A DNA stretch of 64,000 nt from Reinekea thalattae (lineage in GTDB: Bacteria; Pseudomonadota; Gammaproteobacteria; Pseudomonadales; Natronospirillaceae). The position numbers and the translations under genes were made by a program. The stretch spans positions 682,001-746,000 of the forward strand of contig NZ_VKAD01000001.1 in the NCBI RefSeq assembly GCF_008041945.1, given 5' to 3'. The notes beneath the pieces were generated by a model. It worked only from the letters and a program-made list of their open reading frames with translations, did no database searches and was not told the origin of the DNA. This document shows, in pieces, positions 18,391 to 27,904 of this stretch (its first letter is position 1; every line of letters begins with the position of its first letter).

Positions 18391-21300
18391 ATGAAACAGC
18401 TTCTATCCTTTGTACCCAGCGCACCACGCGATCGCAAAACCCTTTCGAACCTTTATGGCTCGGCACCCGCATACGTACTGGGTGCGATAAAGCAGGAGTC
18501 TAGCAATACCCTAGTCTGCATTGTCAATTCGCCCAGCGAGTTGGAAACACTCTATACCGATTTGCAGGCCTATCACGTCAATAAAGACTGGCAAGTTCTG
18601 CGCTTTCCAGATTGGGAAACGCTGCCGTACGATAACTTCTCGCCACACGAAGACATTATTTCTGAACGCCTTGGGCTGCTGAACCAGCTCAATCATCAAC
18701 CCAACGCCATTATTTTAACCACGGCCGCGAACGCCTTGCATCGACTAGCGCCGAAAAGTGCCATTCATGGTGGCGCGATCGATTGGCACATTGGTCAATC
18801 GATGAACCTTGATGAACAGCGAAAACAGCTCGAAAAAGCCGGCTATCGAGCTACCGACACTGTTTATGAACATGGTGAATACACCGTACGAGGTGCCCTA
18901 CTCGATGTTTATCCAATGGGTAGCGAGTTTCCTGTCAGGATCGAGCTATTTGATGATGCCATTGAAACCATTCGTCAATTCGACCCCGAAACACAGCGCA
19001 CCGCGGAAAAGATCGATGGCATTCAAATGCTGCCAGGCCGAGAGGTGCCATTAAATGAAGCCGGCATCAACCTATTCCGGCAAAATTTCCGTGAGCGATT
19101 CGAAACCGATTTCAGCAAAAACACACTGTACAAAGACGTCAGCGAAGGCATCGCCTCACCTGGCATCGAATACTACCTACCGTTATTTTACGACCAAACC
19201 TCGACACTACTGGATTATCTAGCGTCTGATACGCTGATTGTACGTTTTGATAACTTATCTGAAACGGTCGACCGTTACTGGCAGGAGATTAACAGCCGCT
19301 ACGAAAACCGCCGCCACGATATCCAAAACCCGATCCTGTCTCCAGCCGAGCTGTTTATTCCTAAAGAGTTTTTTTTCCAGCAGCTGAATGAATACCCCTG
19401 CTTGCAACTGTCGACACATGCCTCCGACGAGTCTGATGCCAATGCCTTGCCGTTCAGCAAACCTAGCGCCTATCCTGTCGATCACCGAGCACAGGAGCCA
19501 CTCAATCGATTGGAGTGTTTCTTAAAAGAGACCGATCATCGCGTCTTATTTTGTGCCGAATCGGCAGGTCGCCGCGAAGCCATGCGTGAACTACTGAATC
19601 GTATTCGAATCAGCGCGCAAGATGTTGACAGCATCGAAAGCTTTTTAAGTAACAAAAGCATTCGCTTGGGGCTGACCAGCGCGCCTCTTTCGAATGGCTT
19701 AGTGCTTACCGAAGACAAAGTAACCTTAATTAGCGAAACGCAGTTATTTGGTGAATACGTTGCTCAGCGTCGTCGTCGCCAAAAACAATCCGCCAGTGAC
19801 GACGATCAAATCATCAAAAGCTTGGCTGAGCTGCATATCGGCGTACCAGTTGTGCATCTCGATCACGGCATTGGTCGCTATCAAGGGCTGGAAACGCTAG
19901 AAGTAGACGGTCATGCACAAGAGTTCTTAAAGCTGACTTATCATGGCGAAAGTAACCTCTATGTTCCGGTTGCCAACTTGCACCTTATTAGTCGTTATTC
20001 TGGTGCCGACGTTGACTATGCGCCAATGCATAAACTCGGTAACGACCGTTGGGCCAAAACCAAGCGTAAAGCCGCGGAAAAAATTCGTGATACGGCGGCC
20101 GAGCTGCTCGATATCTATGCCCGACGAGAGGCCCAAGAAGGCTTTGGTTTTAAACTGGACGATGCCGAATACCAGCAGTTTGCTTCCGGTTTTGGCTTTG
20201 AAGAAACCGACGACCAAGCCACTGCGATTAACGCTGTAATTGCTGACATGCGCCAGAAAAAACCCATGGATCGCCTAGTCTGCGGTGATGTTGGTTTTGG
20301 TAAAACCGAAGTTGCAATGCGCGCAGCTTTTTTAGCCGCCAACAACGGTAAGCAGGTTGCGGTATTAGTGCCAACCACCCTACTGGCTCAACAGCACGTT
20401 GAAAGCTTTCAAGATCGCTTTGCTGACTGGCCGCTGAGCATCGAGGTTTTAAGCCGATTTAACAGCACAGCTCAAACGCAATCCATTCTTGAGCGGCTTG
20501 CTGATGGCAAAATCGATATCATCGTAGGCACACATAAGCTGATTCAAAAATCGGTTAAATTTAAAAATTTAGGTCTGCTCGTTATCGACGAAGAGCACCG
20601 TTTCGGCGTGGCTCAAAAAGAAGCGATAAAATCAATGCGCGCGAACGTCGACATTCTGGCATTAACCGCGACTCCTATTCCGCGAACGATGAATATGTCG
20701 ATGTCCGGTGTGCGAGATCTAAGCATCATCGCAACACCTCCGTCGAAACGACTTTCGGTAAAAACCTTCGTACGTGAAAAATCCGATGCCTTAGTCAAAG
20801 AGGCGGTATTACGGGAAATATTACGTGGCGGACAGGTGTATTTTTTACATAACGAAGTCAGCACTATCGAAAAAACCCAAAGCTGGCTCAGTGAATTAGT
20901 GCCCGAGGCTCGCGTTGTTGCCGCACACGGCCAAATGCCTGAGCGTCAGCTTGAACGTATAATGAGTGATTTTTACCATAAGCGTTTCAATGTATTGCTC
21001 TGTACCACCATTATTGAAACCGGTATCGATGTGCCAAGCGCCAACACCATTATCATTGAACGAGCCGACAAATTCGGTCTTGCTCAGCTGCACCAGTTAC
21101 GCGGCCGTGTTGGTCGGTCACACCACCAAGCCTATGCTTATCTAATTACACCGGGCTGGAAAAGCCTCACTAAAGATGCACAAAAGCGACTGGAAGCCAT
21201 TGCTGAGTCTCAGCACTTAGGCGCAGGCTTTACTCTAGCAACGCACGATCTTGAGATTCGAGGTGCCGGTGAATTACTGGGCGACGAACAAAGTGGTCAC

Positions 21301-21840
21301 ATTGAAGGCATTGGCTTTGCACTCTATATGGACTTACTCAATAAAGCCGTTACCGCACTGAAAAAAGGTGAAAAGGTATCTCTAGAGAGCCTAGAAGATA
21401 ACGGCCCTGATGTGAATTTGCGCATCCCCTGCATCATTCCAGAAGATTACATTCACGACATCAACCTTCGGTTGTCACAATACAAACGCATAGCCAGTGT
21501 TAACAGCGCTGAAGATATGCGTGAGCTGCAAGTGGAGATGATCGACCGCTTTGGGCTGCTCCCCGAGCCAGTAAAAAACCTCTGCCAGCAAACATTGCTA
21601 CGCCTAAAACTGGCCGAATTTGGTGTGGTGCGAGTTGATATGAATGCAAAGCAAGGCACCATCGAGTTTGGTCAACGAACCACCGTTGACCCAGTGAAGA
21701 TCGTAATGCTGGTGCAGCAACAGTCGCATCGTTACGCTTTAGCAAAGGGAACGCAGCTTAAATTTACCATAGACACCGAGACAGCAGAGCAACGATTTGA
21801 GACTATAGAGTCGATTCTCAACCAACTAACGCCATCTTAG
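18391..21840 (+). CDS. mfd: Transcription-repair coupling factor
   Basis: Removes RNA polymerase stalled at lesions and recruits UvrA. The UvrB-like N-terminal domains cover about residues 1-340 (RFPDWETLPYD, VRGALLDVYP). The RNAP-interaction domain is near 470-550 (VHLDHGIGRYQGLE). The RecG-like translocase has Walker A CGDVGFGKTEVAMRA, DEEH box VIDEEHRFG, TATPIPRTM and motif VI LRGRVGRSHHQAYAY. The TRCF domain closes the protein. The frame is open from 18349; the ATG at 18391 (MKQLLSF) gives 1149 aa, almost identical to E. coli Mfd at 1148. Confidence 0.97.
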   Translation: MKQLLSFVPSAPRDRKTLSNLYGSAPAYVLGAIKQESSNTLVCIVNSPSELETLYTDLQAYHVNKDWQVLRFPDWETLPYDNFSPHEDIISERLGLLNQLNHQPNAIILTTAANALHRLAPKSAIHGGAIDWHIGQSMNLDEQRKQLEKAGYRATDTVYEHGEYTVRGALLDVYPMGSEFPVRIELFDDAIETIRQFDPETQRTAEKIDGIQMLPGREVPLNEAGINLFRQNFRERFETDFSKNTLYKDVSEGIASPGIEYYLPLFYDQTSTLLDYLASDTLIVRFDNLSETVDRYWQEINSRYENRRHDIQNPILSPAELFIPKEFFFQQLNEYPCLQLSTHASDESDANALPFSKPSAYPVDHRAQEPLNRLECFLKETDHRVLFCAESAGRREAMRELLNRIRISAQDVDSIESFLSNKSIRLGLTSAPLSNGLVLTEDKVTLISETQLFGEYVAQRRRRQKQSASDDDQIIKSLAELHIGVPVVHLDHGIGRYQGLETLEVDGHAQEFLKLTYHGESNLYVPVANLHLISRYSGADVDYAPMHKLGNDRWAKTKRKAAEKIRDTAAELLDIYARREAQEGFGFKLDDAEYQQFASGFGFEETDDQATAINAVIADMRQKKPMDRLVCGDVGFGKTEVAMRAAFLAANNGKQVAVLVPTTLLAQQHVESFQDRFADWPLSIEVLSRFNSTAQTQSILERLADGKIDIIVGTHKLIQKSVKFKNLGLLVIDEEHRFGVAQKEAIKSMRANVDILALTATPIPRTMNMSMSGVRDLSIIATPPSKRLSVKTFVREKSDALVKEAVLREILRGGQVYFLHNEVSTIEKTQSWLSELVPEARVVAAHGQMPERQLERIMSDFYHKRFNVLLCTTIIETGIDVPSANTIIIERADKFGLAQLHQLRGRVGRSHHQAYAYLITPGWKSLTKDAQKRLEAIAESQHLGAGFTLATHDLEIRGAGELLGDEQSGHIEGIGFALYMDLLNKAVTALKKGEKVSLESLEDNGPDVNLRIPCIIPEDYIHDINLRLSQYKRIASVNSAEDMRELQVEMIDRFGLLPEPVKNLCQQTLLRLKLAEFGVVRVDMNAKQGTIEFGQRTTVDPVKIVMLVQQQSHRYALAKGTQLKFTIDTETAEQRFETIESILNQLTPS

Positions 21841-21850
21841 ATTACATATT

Positions 21851-22678
21851 ATGAGAAAAACATTATCACCCCTTGCAGCCTTGCTACTGGCATTCGCATC
21901 TTTGTTATTAGCCGCCAACTACGCTGTGGCCGAAGAAGAAGAGCCGCAGGAGCGCTGGTTTCAAATTGAAATTCTAGCCTTTAAAAACCCAGCTACCGAG
22001 GTTGACAACCCCGAGGTTTGGCCTGCTTTTAGTCAAATTGAACACCCTGAAGACTATATAGAATTGCGCAACAGCAATAGGAACCTCAGCTTAAGTGAGC
22101 CACTTTCAAGCACTCGCATAGATGAATTTATTAATGATGGCAGCCTCAGTTCGTTCCGAGCTTTATCGAGTGAACATTATCAACTTAGAGGCGAACGTAA
22201 TCGGCTAGATAGCCAAGATGGTTATCAGGTTTTATTTCATGATGTTTGGAATCAACCGGTACCAAACCGTGAAGAAGTCATCCCAATTCGGCTAGAAGGT
22301 GGCGAACAGTACGGTCGTCAATATGAGTTCCAAGGTTACATAAACCTTTATGTTGAACGTTATCTGCATTTAGCTGCAGATCTTCATCTTACCGAATACA
22401 AAATCAGCGAAGATCCGTTCAGTGTTATTGAAACTCCGGAACTGACACTGCCATCGCTACAGCCGCCAACGACTGAAGATGACTTTACTTCGCTACTTAA
22501 TGATAACTCTCCGTTTATTAATATCGATTTAGAAGGCTCTGATGAGTTTTACGTCTCAGTTGCCGATATCGAATTAAAGGAGAATCGCCGCATGCGCAGC
22601 CGAGAGATTCATTACTTTGATAATCCAAAGTTTGGAGTTTTAGTCTATATCACTCCGATAGAAACACTAGAGCCATAA
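21851..22678 (+). CDS. CsiV-like peptidoglycan-binding protein
   Basis: Periplasmic protein of the CsiV (DUF2803) family. A signal peptide (residues 1-27, cleavage after YAVA) is followed by the family opening ERWFQIEILAFKN and EVWPAF. A middle block carries YQVLFHDVWNQP, then YEFQGYINLYVERYLHLAADL, and REIHYFDNPKFGVLVYITPIE closes the protein. It lies 10 bases behind mfd, the same pairing as in Vibrio cholerae. In Vibrio CsiV works with the lytic transglycosylase/amidase system against D-amino acid stress; the same role here is inferred. Confidence 0.85.
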   Translation: MRKTLSPLAALLLAFASLLLAANYAVAEEEEPQERWFQIEILAFKNPATEVDNPEVWPAFSQIEHPEDYIELRNSNRNLSLSEPLSSTRIDEFINDGSLSSFRALSSEHYQLRGERNRLDSQDGYQVLFHDVWNQPVPNREEVIPIRLEGGEQYGRQYEFQGYINLYVERYLHLAADLHLTEYKISEDPFSVIETPELTLPSLQPPTTEDDFTSLLNDNSPFINIDLEGSDEFYVSVADIELKENRRMRSREIHYFDNPKFGVLVYITPIETLEP

Positions 22679-22763
22679 AAACCAAAACTATAAAAGCAGG
22701 CAGCAAACAACAAAGTAAAATTATAACCTCTGATCAAACATCGTTTTTATATTTTTTAAAAAG

Positions 22764-22840
22764 TGGCGTCCCCTAGAGGATTCGAACCTCTGACCTACTC
22801 CTTAGGAGGGAGTCGCGCTATCCAGCTGTGCCAAGGGGAC
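22764..22840 (-). tRNA. tRNA-Arg(CCU)
   Basis: A 77-nt cloverleaf on the minus strand. The acceptor GTCCCCT pairs with AGGGGAC, followed by discriminator G and an encoded CCA. The anticodon stem is ACTCC/GGAGT with loop CTCCTAA, giving anticodon CCU. The T-arm is AGAGG-TTCGAAT-CCTCT. Upstream on the minus strand is TACAAT (22852-22857) followed by a GC-rich discriminator, a plausible -10 for a stringently controlled promoter. Confidence 0.97.
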
Positions 22841-22953
22841 GCAGGCGGCCGATTGTAACGAGGGCTTGATTGCTTTTAAAGACTTCATTAAAAATCAATA
22901 AAGCGGACCCTGTATAAAACAGATATAATGTTATTTTTTTATAGACGAATACG

Positions 22954-23499
22954 ATGTCAACATACGATCTTGATGCACTCGCCGACTGGCTTGAATCCGA
23001 TAACCGCTCTGAAGACTGTTTTGATATTCATGGTTTACATGGTTATTTAACAGCATTACATCTATGCGGTGAACCGCTGAGTGACGAATGGTTAAATGCC
23101 GCCATTGACCAACCTTTAACCGACTTACCAGAAGCAGAAGCCGCTGTATTTGCTCAGAGCTGCGTCGAGTTAAGCCAAACCATCGCTGAAGAACTCTACA
23201 GTGACGATACCATTTCATTAACCTTTGAGCCTAGTGTTGACTGGCAAGAATCAGACATGCAAGCTTGGTGTCAAGGTTTCATGGAAGTGGTGTTTGAATT
23301 ACCAGAACAGTGGCAACACCCGAACGAAGAACAGCTGGCGCTATTATTATTGCCGATTGAAACCGCCTCTGGCTTTTTTGAAGAAGAAGCGGACTTTCAA
23401 AAACTCTATCAACAGCCAAAACTGCTACAGCAGATGTTCAGTGATATCCCTGAAGTGCTGACAGACATCTACTTATTATTTAACGCGCCCAGTAAATAA
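22954..23499 (+). CDS. UPF0149 (YgfB/YecA) family protein
   Basis: A 181-aa soluble, acidic, mainly helical protein. The family opening is DLDALADWLESDNRSEDCFDIHGLHGYLTAL; the motif GYLTAL and later WCQGFMEVVF with FEEEADFQKLY match the YecA/YgfB family. The C-terminal SEC-C metal-binding tail of longer YecA proteins is absent. The function is unknown. It faces bolA convergently across only 9 bp. Confidence 0.75.
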   Translation: MSTYDLDALADWLESDNRSEDCFDIHGLHGYLTALHLCGEPLSDEWLNAAIDQPLTDLPEAEAAVFAQSCVELSQTIAEELYSDDTISLTFEPSVDWQESDMQAWCQGFMEVVFELPEQWQHPNEEQLALLLLPIETASGFFEEEADFQKLYQQPKLLQQMFSDIPEVLTDIYLLFNAPSK

Positions 23500-23508
23500 A
23501 ACTATTCG

Positions 23509-23817
23509 TTAATGATTGCCAGCACACTGCGGCGATTGTGGCGCATGCCCTTGCCATTCATCAGGGGCATAAAGATGCAAAGATAAGGCATGTAAGCCTG
23601 CTTGGAAATCGTCACCAAACAATCCATAAATCAATTGGTGGCGACCTACTCTGGATAAGCCTTGAAAAGCTTCGGCAACCATTTCGACTCTAAAGTGCGT
23701 TTCTCTATTAGGAGGACCTGCGTGCATATCGCTTTCATTATCGACACGCAGATGTATCGGCGAAAATTGCTGCAATTGTTGAATAATTTTATTCTCTAAA
23801 CTCACGTTAGTATCCAC
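23509..23817 (-). CDS. bolA: BolA family protein
   Basis: Small class II KH-fold protein that partners monothiol glutaredoxins and affects morphology and iron-sulfur metabolism. Motifs are LRVDNESDMHAG, ETHFRVEMVAEAFQG, RHQLIYGLFGDD and HALSLHLYAPDEW, including the conserved His. The tail SPQCAGNH resembles the Cys-containing tail of E. coli BolA. The start is a GTG, either at 23817 or, with better spacing to GGA, at 23805 (97 or 102 aa). It lies 7 bases behind the exonuclease gene and is probably co-transcribed with it. Confidence 0.88.
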   Translation of the reverse strand: MDTNVSLENKIIQQLQQFSPIHLRVDNESDMHAGPPNRETHFRVEMVAEAFQGLSRVGRHQLIYGLFGDDFQAGLHALSLHLYAPDEWQGHAPQSPQCAGNH

Positions 23818-23824
23818 GCCTAAA

Positions 23825-24331
23825 TTAACTCAGCTGTTCTTCAATGGCTGTTCGCTGATAGGTCAGTTGTAATAGATGCGCATCGATACCTGCTCGGTGA
23901 TGCTGCCAACCATACTTCTCTCGCAACAATTCTTTGGTTAAATCCCAATGCTCTAACTGAAATTGAGTCATCACCTTCGGCAACGTATCGAGTTTAAAAT
24001 ACATCGACTGGCCTGCGGTATAAAATAATAACGCCAACCAACCAGAATCGACGCCCCAGCCATCGGAATAAATAGTCTGCCCTTCAAATTTTTCATTTAA
24101 TAGCTGTGCAATTTCACGACAGCTCAGGCCTTTTTCGAATAACTCTTGGCGACTAATTTTATGGAGTTCGGCAGCTTCCTCATTCCAATGAACCCAATCA
24201 TCTTCAGGTTTCACTAACCAAGAAAAGGTTTCTCCAGATTCGGTTGCAACCCCAATCTCTATAGGGTAACTACCCTTGCCAAAACCTGATGCTTCGATAT
24301 CCAGAATGGCAGGGATGTGAGTTTGATTCAA
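23825..24331 (-). CDS. DnaQ-like 3'-5' exonuclease family protein
   Basis: A 168-aa single-domain DEDDh-type fold: Exo I in LDIEASGFG, Exo II-like DGWGVDSGWL, and Exo III with His and Asp in HRAGIDAHLL. It is shorter than DnaQ and lacks the polymerase-binding tail. The IEASGFG...YPIEIGVA pattern is typical of stand-alone exonucleases in Pseudomonas-like genomes. The substrate is unknown. It is probably the first gene of a small operon with bolA. Confidence 0.8.
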   Translation of the reverse strand: MNQTHIPAILDIEASGFGKGSYPIEIGVATESGETFSWLVKPEDDWVHWNEEAAELHKISRQELFEKGLSCREIAQLLNEKFEGQTIYSDGWGVDSGWLALLFYTAGQSMYFKLDTLPKVMTQFQLEHWDLTKELLREKYGWQHHRAGIDAHLLQLTYQRTAIEEQLS

Positions 24332-24475
24332 AACAATGGCCTTAAAAGCAACAGCAGTAAAAATTGATGATTTAATAACGAATGGGCAAGAATAATAGGT
24401 TATGCCTATGAAAGTAAGTCACTGTTTCGCAAATACAAACATCCGTTGAATTAAAAACCACCAAACGATCAAAAT

Positions 24476-24522
24476 CTAATCAATCTGATTGAAGAAAAAG
24501 CCTCAACCAGATGATTGATTAG
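24476..24522 (-). terminator. Hairpin terminator after the chemoreceptor gene
   Basis: Directly after the stop of the BdlA-like gene, CTAATCAATC pairs with GATTGATTAG, and an inner stem TCTGGTTGAG pairs with CTTCAATCAGA around GCTTTTT. On the minus strand it is followed by ATTTTG. A long stem with one bulge; probable terminator. Confidence 0.65.
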
Positions 24523-24524
24523 CG

Positions 24525-25844
24525 TCACTGGCTAAATTGGTTTGAAAACTGTCCGACGGCATCAACAACCTTTTGTGCTCCATCTTGAATTTCGACAATA
24601 ACCTCACCCGCTTCATTTGACAGCGCCAAGCCCTGCTCTGCTTGCTCTTTGCCTCGGTTCATCAAGTTGACGGCTTTTTCAGCCAGCGCCTGATTTTTTG
24701 TCACTACTCCGACAATCTCTTCAGTCGCCTCACTGGTTCTGGACGCTAACTGCCGAACTTCATCTGCCACCACCGCAAAACCTCGGCCCTGCTCACCGGC
24801 TCTGGCCGCTTCAATAGCGGCATTTAGTGCCAACAGATTGGTTTGATCTGCAATACCGCTGATACTTTGAATAATGCTACCCACTAATTGAGATTGTTGA
24901 TCGAGCTCCGAAATCCCTTCGGCTGCCTGCTCCATCTGTTCAGACAGCTGATGCATCACCTCCATGGTTTGTTTCACAACGCTACTGCCTTTACGCGCAC
25001 TTTCATCGGTCATTTTAGAGGTTGAAAAAGCAATATCTGCGGCTTCCGTAACTGCCGAATCTTTTAAAACCTGGTCGGTAATAATCGTGGCAAATTTAAT
25101 CACCTTATACAGCCGACCATGTACATCTGATATGGGGTTATAGGACGCCTCTAGCCAAACAACATCGCCCTGACTGTCAAGCCGCTTATAGCGCGCAGCT
25201 GCAAATTCACCGCGACCAAGGCTTTGCCAAAACTTTTTGTAATTATCTGAGCTGTATTCTTCTTCGGCGCAAAATATACGGTGATGCTTGCCTTTAATTT
25301 CATCAAGGCTATAACCCATGCCAGATAAAAAGAGCTCGTTTGCGGTTAAAACATGCCCATCCATATCAAATTCAATCACCGCCATAGAACGCTGCAATGC
25401 GGCAATGATATTTTCATCTTCACGAGAGCGGCTAATCGTGCGAGTCAAATCAGAGCAATGCAAAGTAAAGGCATTCACCCTCGATGTTTTCGCGTCGATA
25501 ATGGGTTGTAAAATAACTCGAAGCCAAGATTCTTTACCATCTGACTTTTCTACTTCCATCGCACCAACCCAATGCTTTTGATCCCGAAGTGCACTACACA
25601 AGGCTTTATAGTGGGGAGTGTTGCGGGCGTAGGTCGGTGCTAAGTCGGTTATTTTTTTACCCACAAAATACTGTTCTGGCTCACCAACTTCGCGCACTAA
25701 CAATGAATTAACCGAACTAATGACTAAGTCATCCGACAAACGAATCACTAGCATTTCTTGCTCTAAACTGTCCCTGACTTGGTTCAGGGCATACAGCTCT
25801 TCTTCGAGCAACTGAATGCGGTTTTTTAATGCTTGTTTAAACAT
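24525..25844 (-). CDS. BdlA-like soluble chemoreceptor (PAS-PAS-MCP)
   Basis: Cytoplasmic methyl-accepting chemotaxis protein, about 439 aa from the ATG at 25844, which has AGGAG six bases upstream (a frame extension to 25862 lacks this). Domains: an N-terminal coiled segment, PAS 1 (about 30-140), PAS 2 (about 150-265, [21 protein letters not shown]) and a short MCP signalling domain with the hairpin tip [22 protein letters not shown]. There are no membrane helices. Order, size and segments such as DLTRTI and WLEASYNPI closely follow Pseudomonas aeruginosa BdlA, which controls biofilm dispersion. A dispersal role here is inferred. Confidence 0.88.
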   Translation of the reverse strand: MFKQALKNRIQLLEEELYALNQVRDSLEQEMLVIRLSDDLVISSVNSLLVREVGEPEQYFVGKKITDLAPTYARNTPHYKALCSALRDQKHWVGAMEVEKSDGKESWLRVILQPIIDAKTSRVNAFTLHCSDLTRTISRSREDENIIAALQRSMAVIEFDMDGHVLTANELFLSGMGYSLDEIKGKHHRIFCAEEEYSSDNYKKFWQSLGRGEFAAARYKRLDSQGDVVWLEASYNPISDVHGRLYKVIKFATIITDQVLKDSAVTEAADIAFSTSKMTDESARKGSSVVKQTMEVMHQLSEQMEQAAEGISELDQQSQLVGSIIQSISGIADQTNLLALNAAIEAARAGEQGRGFAVVADEVRQLASRTSEATEEIVGVVTKNQALAEKAVNLMNRGKEQAEQGLALSNEAGEVIVEIQDGAQKVVDAVGQFSNQFSQ

Positions 25845-26012
25845 TAGAACTCCTAAAAACAACCCTAATCATTGTTTCGTTAAACTCTAGACCGCTTTCT
25901 TAGAGTGATATATTTATTGACTCTCATTTTCAGGCTAGCACAACAAATAGGGTTTGCTTTTTTAAAGCACTAAATTAGTAAAATATCTGACTGCTTATTT
26001 TAAAAGGCAGGA

Positions 26013-26060
26013 TTTTTGAAGGACTGTATTTCTAAAGGACTGTGTTTTTAAAGGACTAGC
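26013..26060. repeat. Three tandem 16-nt repeats downstream of dsbD-like gene
   Basis: Units at 26013-26028, 26029-26044 and 26045-26060 share TTTnTAAAGGACTGT (plus strand). Unit length is constant at 16 nt, with 11-13 matches between copies, and a more diverged fourth copy may precede them. They lie in the 3' untranslated region of the leftward dsbD-like gene, next to a hairpin. Confidence 0.85.
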
Positions 26061-26083
26061 ACCCTAATCGAACGATTAGGGTG
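26060..26083 (-). other. Perfect inverted repeat containing the dsbD-like stop codon
   Basis: CACCCTAATCG-AA-CGATTAGGGTG, 11-bp arms and a 2-nt centre. The gene's TAA stop (26076-26078) is in one arm. No clear T-run follows on the minus strand, so its role as terminator is doubtful. Confidence 0.7.
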
Positions 26084-27719
26084 TTACTAGATACTGTTCG
26101 ACAGTCGATGGCGTTAATAACTGAGGTAGAATAACCGGTTGCGCTGAGGCACTGGCATAATAGATATAAAGCGGTATGCCTTCTCGATTGTGGCGAGAAA
26201 TCAAGTCATCAACTGCCGCTGAAGGCTCAGTCCAATCAGCCCTTAGCAGTACTAGATCGAGCTGTTCAACCAAACTATCAAATCGAGAGCCACTGAGCGC
26301 AACCACTTCGTTAACTTTGCAGGTAATACACCAATCTGCCGTGACATCTATCAATACCGGTCGGTCTTGCTGCAATGACTGTTGCAATAATTGTGGCGTA
26401 TATTCCAGCCAATCATGCTGCTGCTTAACTGGCTTGAAAACCAACCATGCAGTAAGCAATAGAATCACCACCTGAAGCGTTGATTTTCGCCAGCTAGATC
26501 CATTTTTACGCTCAGCTAATGGTGGCCAAAACAATAGAGCGACCAACACCAACACCGTTCCCATACTGATAATCGCAGCATCACCTTTGACGCTTACCAA
26601 TAACCAAAACAGCCATACAGCCGTTAACAGTAATGGAAAGGCAAGAAATCGTTGGAAGTTAACCATCCAAATACCCGGTTTAGGTAACAACCCTGCCAGC
26701 GCAGGAATAAAACCAATCAAAAGCACTGGCAACGCTAAGCCCAACCCCATAAAGGCAAAAATAATCAAGCCGACACTGGCTGGTTGAGACAACGCAAAAC
26801 CTATCGCCGAACCCATAAAGGGTGCGGTACAGGGTGTTGCGACCAGTGTTGCTAAGACGCCGGTGAAAAAGGAACCCGTGACGCCTGAGCTTTCAGTCCA
26901 ACGCTGGCCTACATTGCTCCAGCGCCCCGTTATACTGATGTAGCCAGACATCGCCAACGCCATGATAAAAAACAGCAGCAATAACAAACTCAAAAATATC
27001 GGCGATTGCAATTGAAAGCCCCAACCCACCCATTGGCCAACATGACGCAAGCTAAGCAAAACCACAGCAACGGCTATAAAGCTGAGAATCACACCAGCAC
27101 TATAAAATACCGCGTGCCGTCGCGCTGTGGCAGAGTCTTGGGATTGTTTAGTCAGGCTAAACGCCTTCATCGATAATACTGGAAATACGCAAGGCATTAG
27201 GTTTAATACCAGTCCGCCTAACAATGCGAACACGGCGGCCATTACTGCGCTGGTTAGCTGAGTACTTGAAGGCGGTGTCACCGGATTAGCTTGGTCAGTC
27301 TGATTCGGTGCACTAATTTCCCTAGCTTGCGCATCGAAATAACGTTTTTGCGGCGCATAACATAAGCCCGCATCGGCACAGCCTTGGTAGGTCACTTCAA
27401 AATAACCCTGCTCATTTAATAGGCTGTGGGTCACTTCCATATAGCCATAAAAGACCGTCATTTGCTGATCAAAGGTCTCATCATAGCGAACCACATCATT
27501 GACACTAAACTGTGGCTCAGAAGCATCAAAGCCATCAAAGCCGCGAATTTGATAATGGTCTTTGTAGAGGTAATAGTTCGGCAGATTGGTAAAATCGACA
27601 TACAGCTCATCGCCATTGCGGCTTACATTAAGCTGAAACGCCTCATCAACTGGCGCAAATTCAACGCTATACGCAAAGCTAGTACAGACCGCAACAACAC
27701 AGCCAAGTAACCACTTCAT
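26076..27719 (-). CDS. DsbD/ScsB-family thiol:disulfide interchange protein
   Basis: Moves electrons from cytoplasmic thioredoxin to periplasmic disulfides. Start chosen at the ATG 27719 (MKWLLGC, signal peptide); the frame is open to 27803. Domains: periplasmic alpha domain (about 25-150) with the Cys pair in CADAGLCYAPQ; eight-helix transmembrane domain with the redox Cys residues in LMPCVFPVLS and ATPCTAPFMG; C-terminal thioredoxin-like gamma domain with CxxC in ADWCITCKVNE. The second transmembrane Cys motif resembles ScsB/DipZ-type proteins more than E. coli DsbD. About 547 aa. It is flanked by repeats and a hairpin at its 3' end. Confidence 0.9.
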   Translation of the reverse strand: MKWLLGCVVAVCTSFAYSVEFAPVDEAFQLNVSRNGDELYVDFTNLPNYYLYKDHYQIRGFDGFDASEPQFSVNDVVRYDETFDQQMTVFYGYMEVTHSLLNEQGYFEVTYQGCADAGLCYAPQKRYFDAQAREISAPNQTDQANPVTPPSSTQLTSAVMAAVFALLGGLVLNLMPCVFPVLSMKAFSLTKQSQDSATARRHAVFYSAGVILSFIAVAVVLLSLRHVGQWVGWGFQLQSPIFLSLLLLLFFIMALAMSGYISITGRWSNVGQRWTESSGVTGSFFTGVLATLVATPCTAPFMGSAIGFALSQPASVGLIIFAFMGLGLALPVLLIGFIPALAGLLPKPGIWMVNFQRFLAFPLLLTAVWLFWLLVSVKGDAAIISMGTVLVLVALLFWPPLAERKNGSSWRKSTLQVVILLLTAWLVFKPVKQQHDWLEYTPQLLQQSLQQDRPVLIDVTADWCITCKVNEVVALSGSRFDSLVEQLDLVLLRADWTEPSAAVDDLISRHNREGIPLYIYYASASAQPVILPQLLTPSTVEQYLVTP

Positions 27720-27904
27720 AAGCACAGGCCTACCTTTAGAAAAACACGATAAATACATTGACGATAAATGCCTTGATAAATTAACTAGATTGATAATAAA
27801 CATACTCTAATAGTAACCGAGAAGCGCTTCGGCATTCTGTTACAGAGCCTCTTTTTAGAGTAAAGTTCTGTTTCTTTGCAAGATATTGAGTTGGACACCC
27901 CTGC

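Noticed and set aside
22910-22922. CTGTATAAAACAG looking like a LexA box in front of the UPF0149 gene
   Set aside because: The spacing is three bases shorter than the CTG-N10-CAG needed for LexA, and the gene is not a typical SOS gene.
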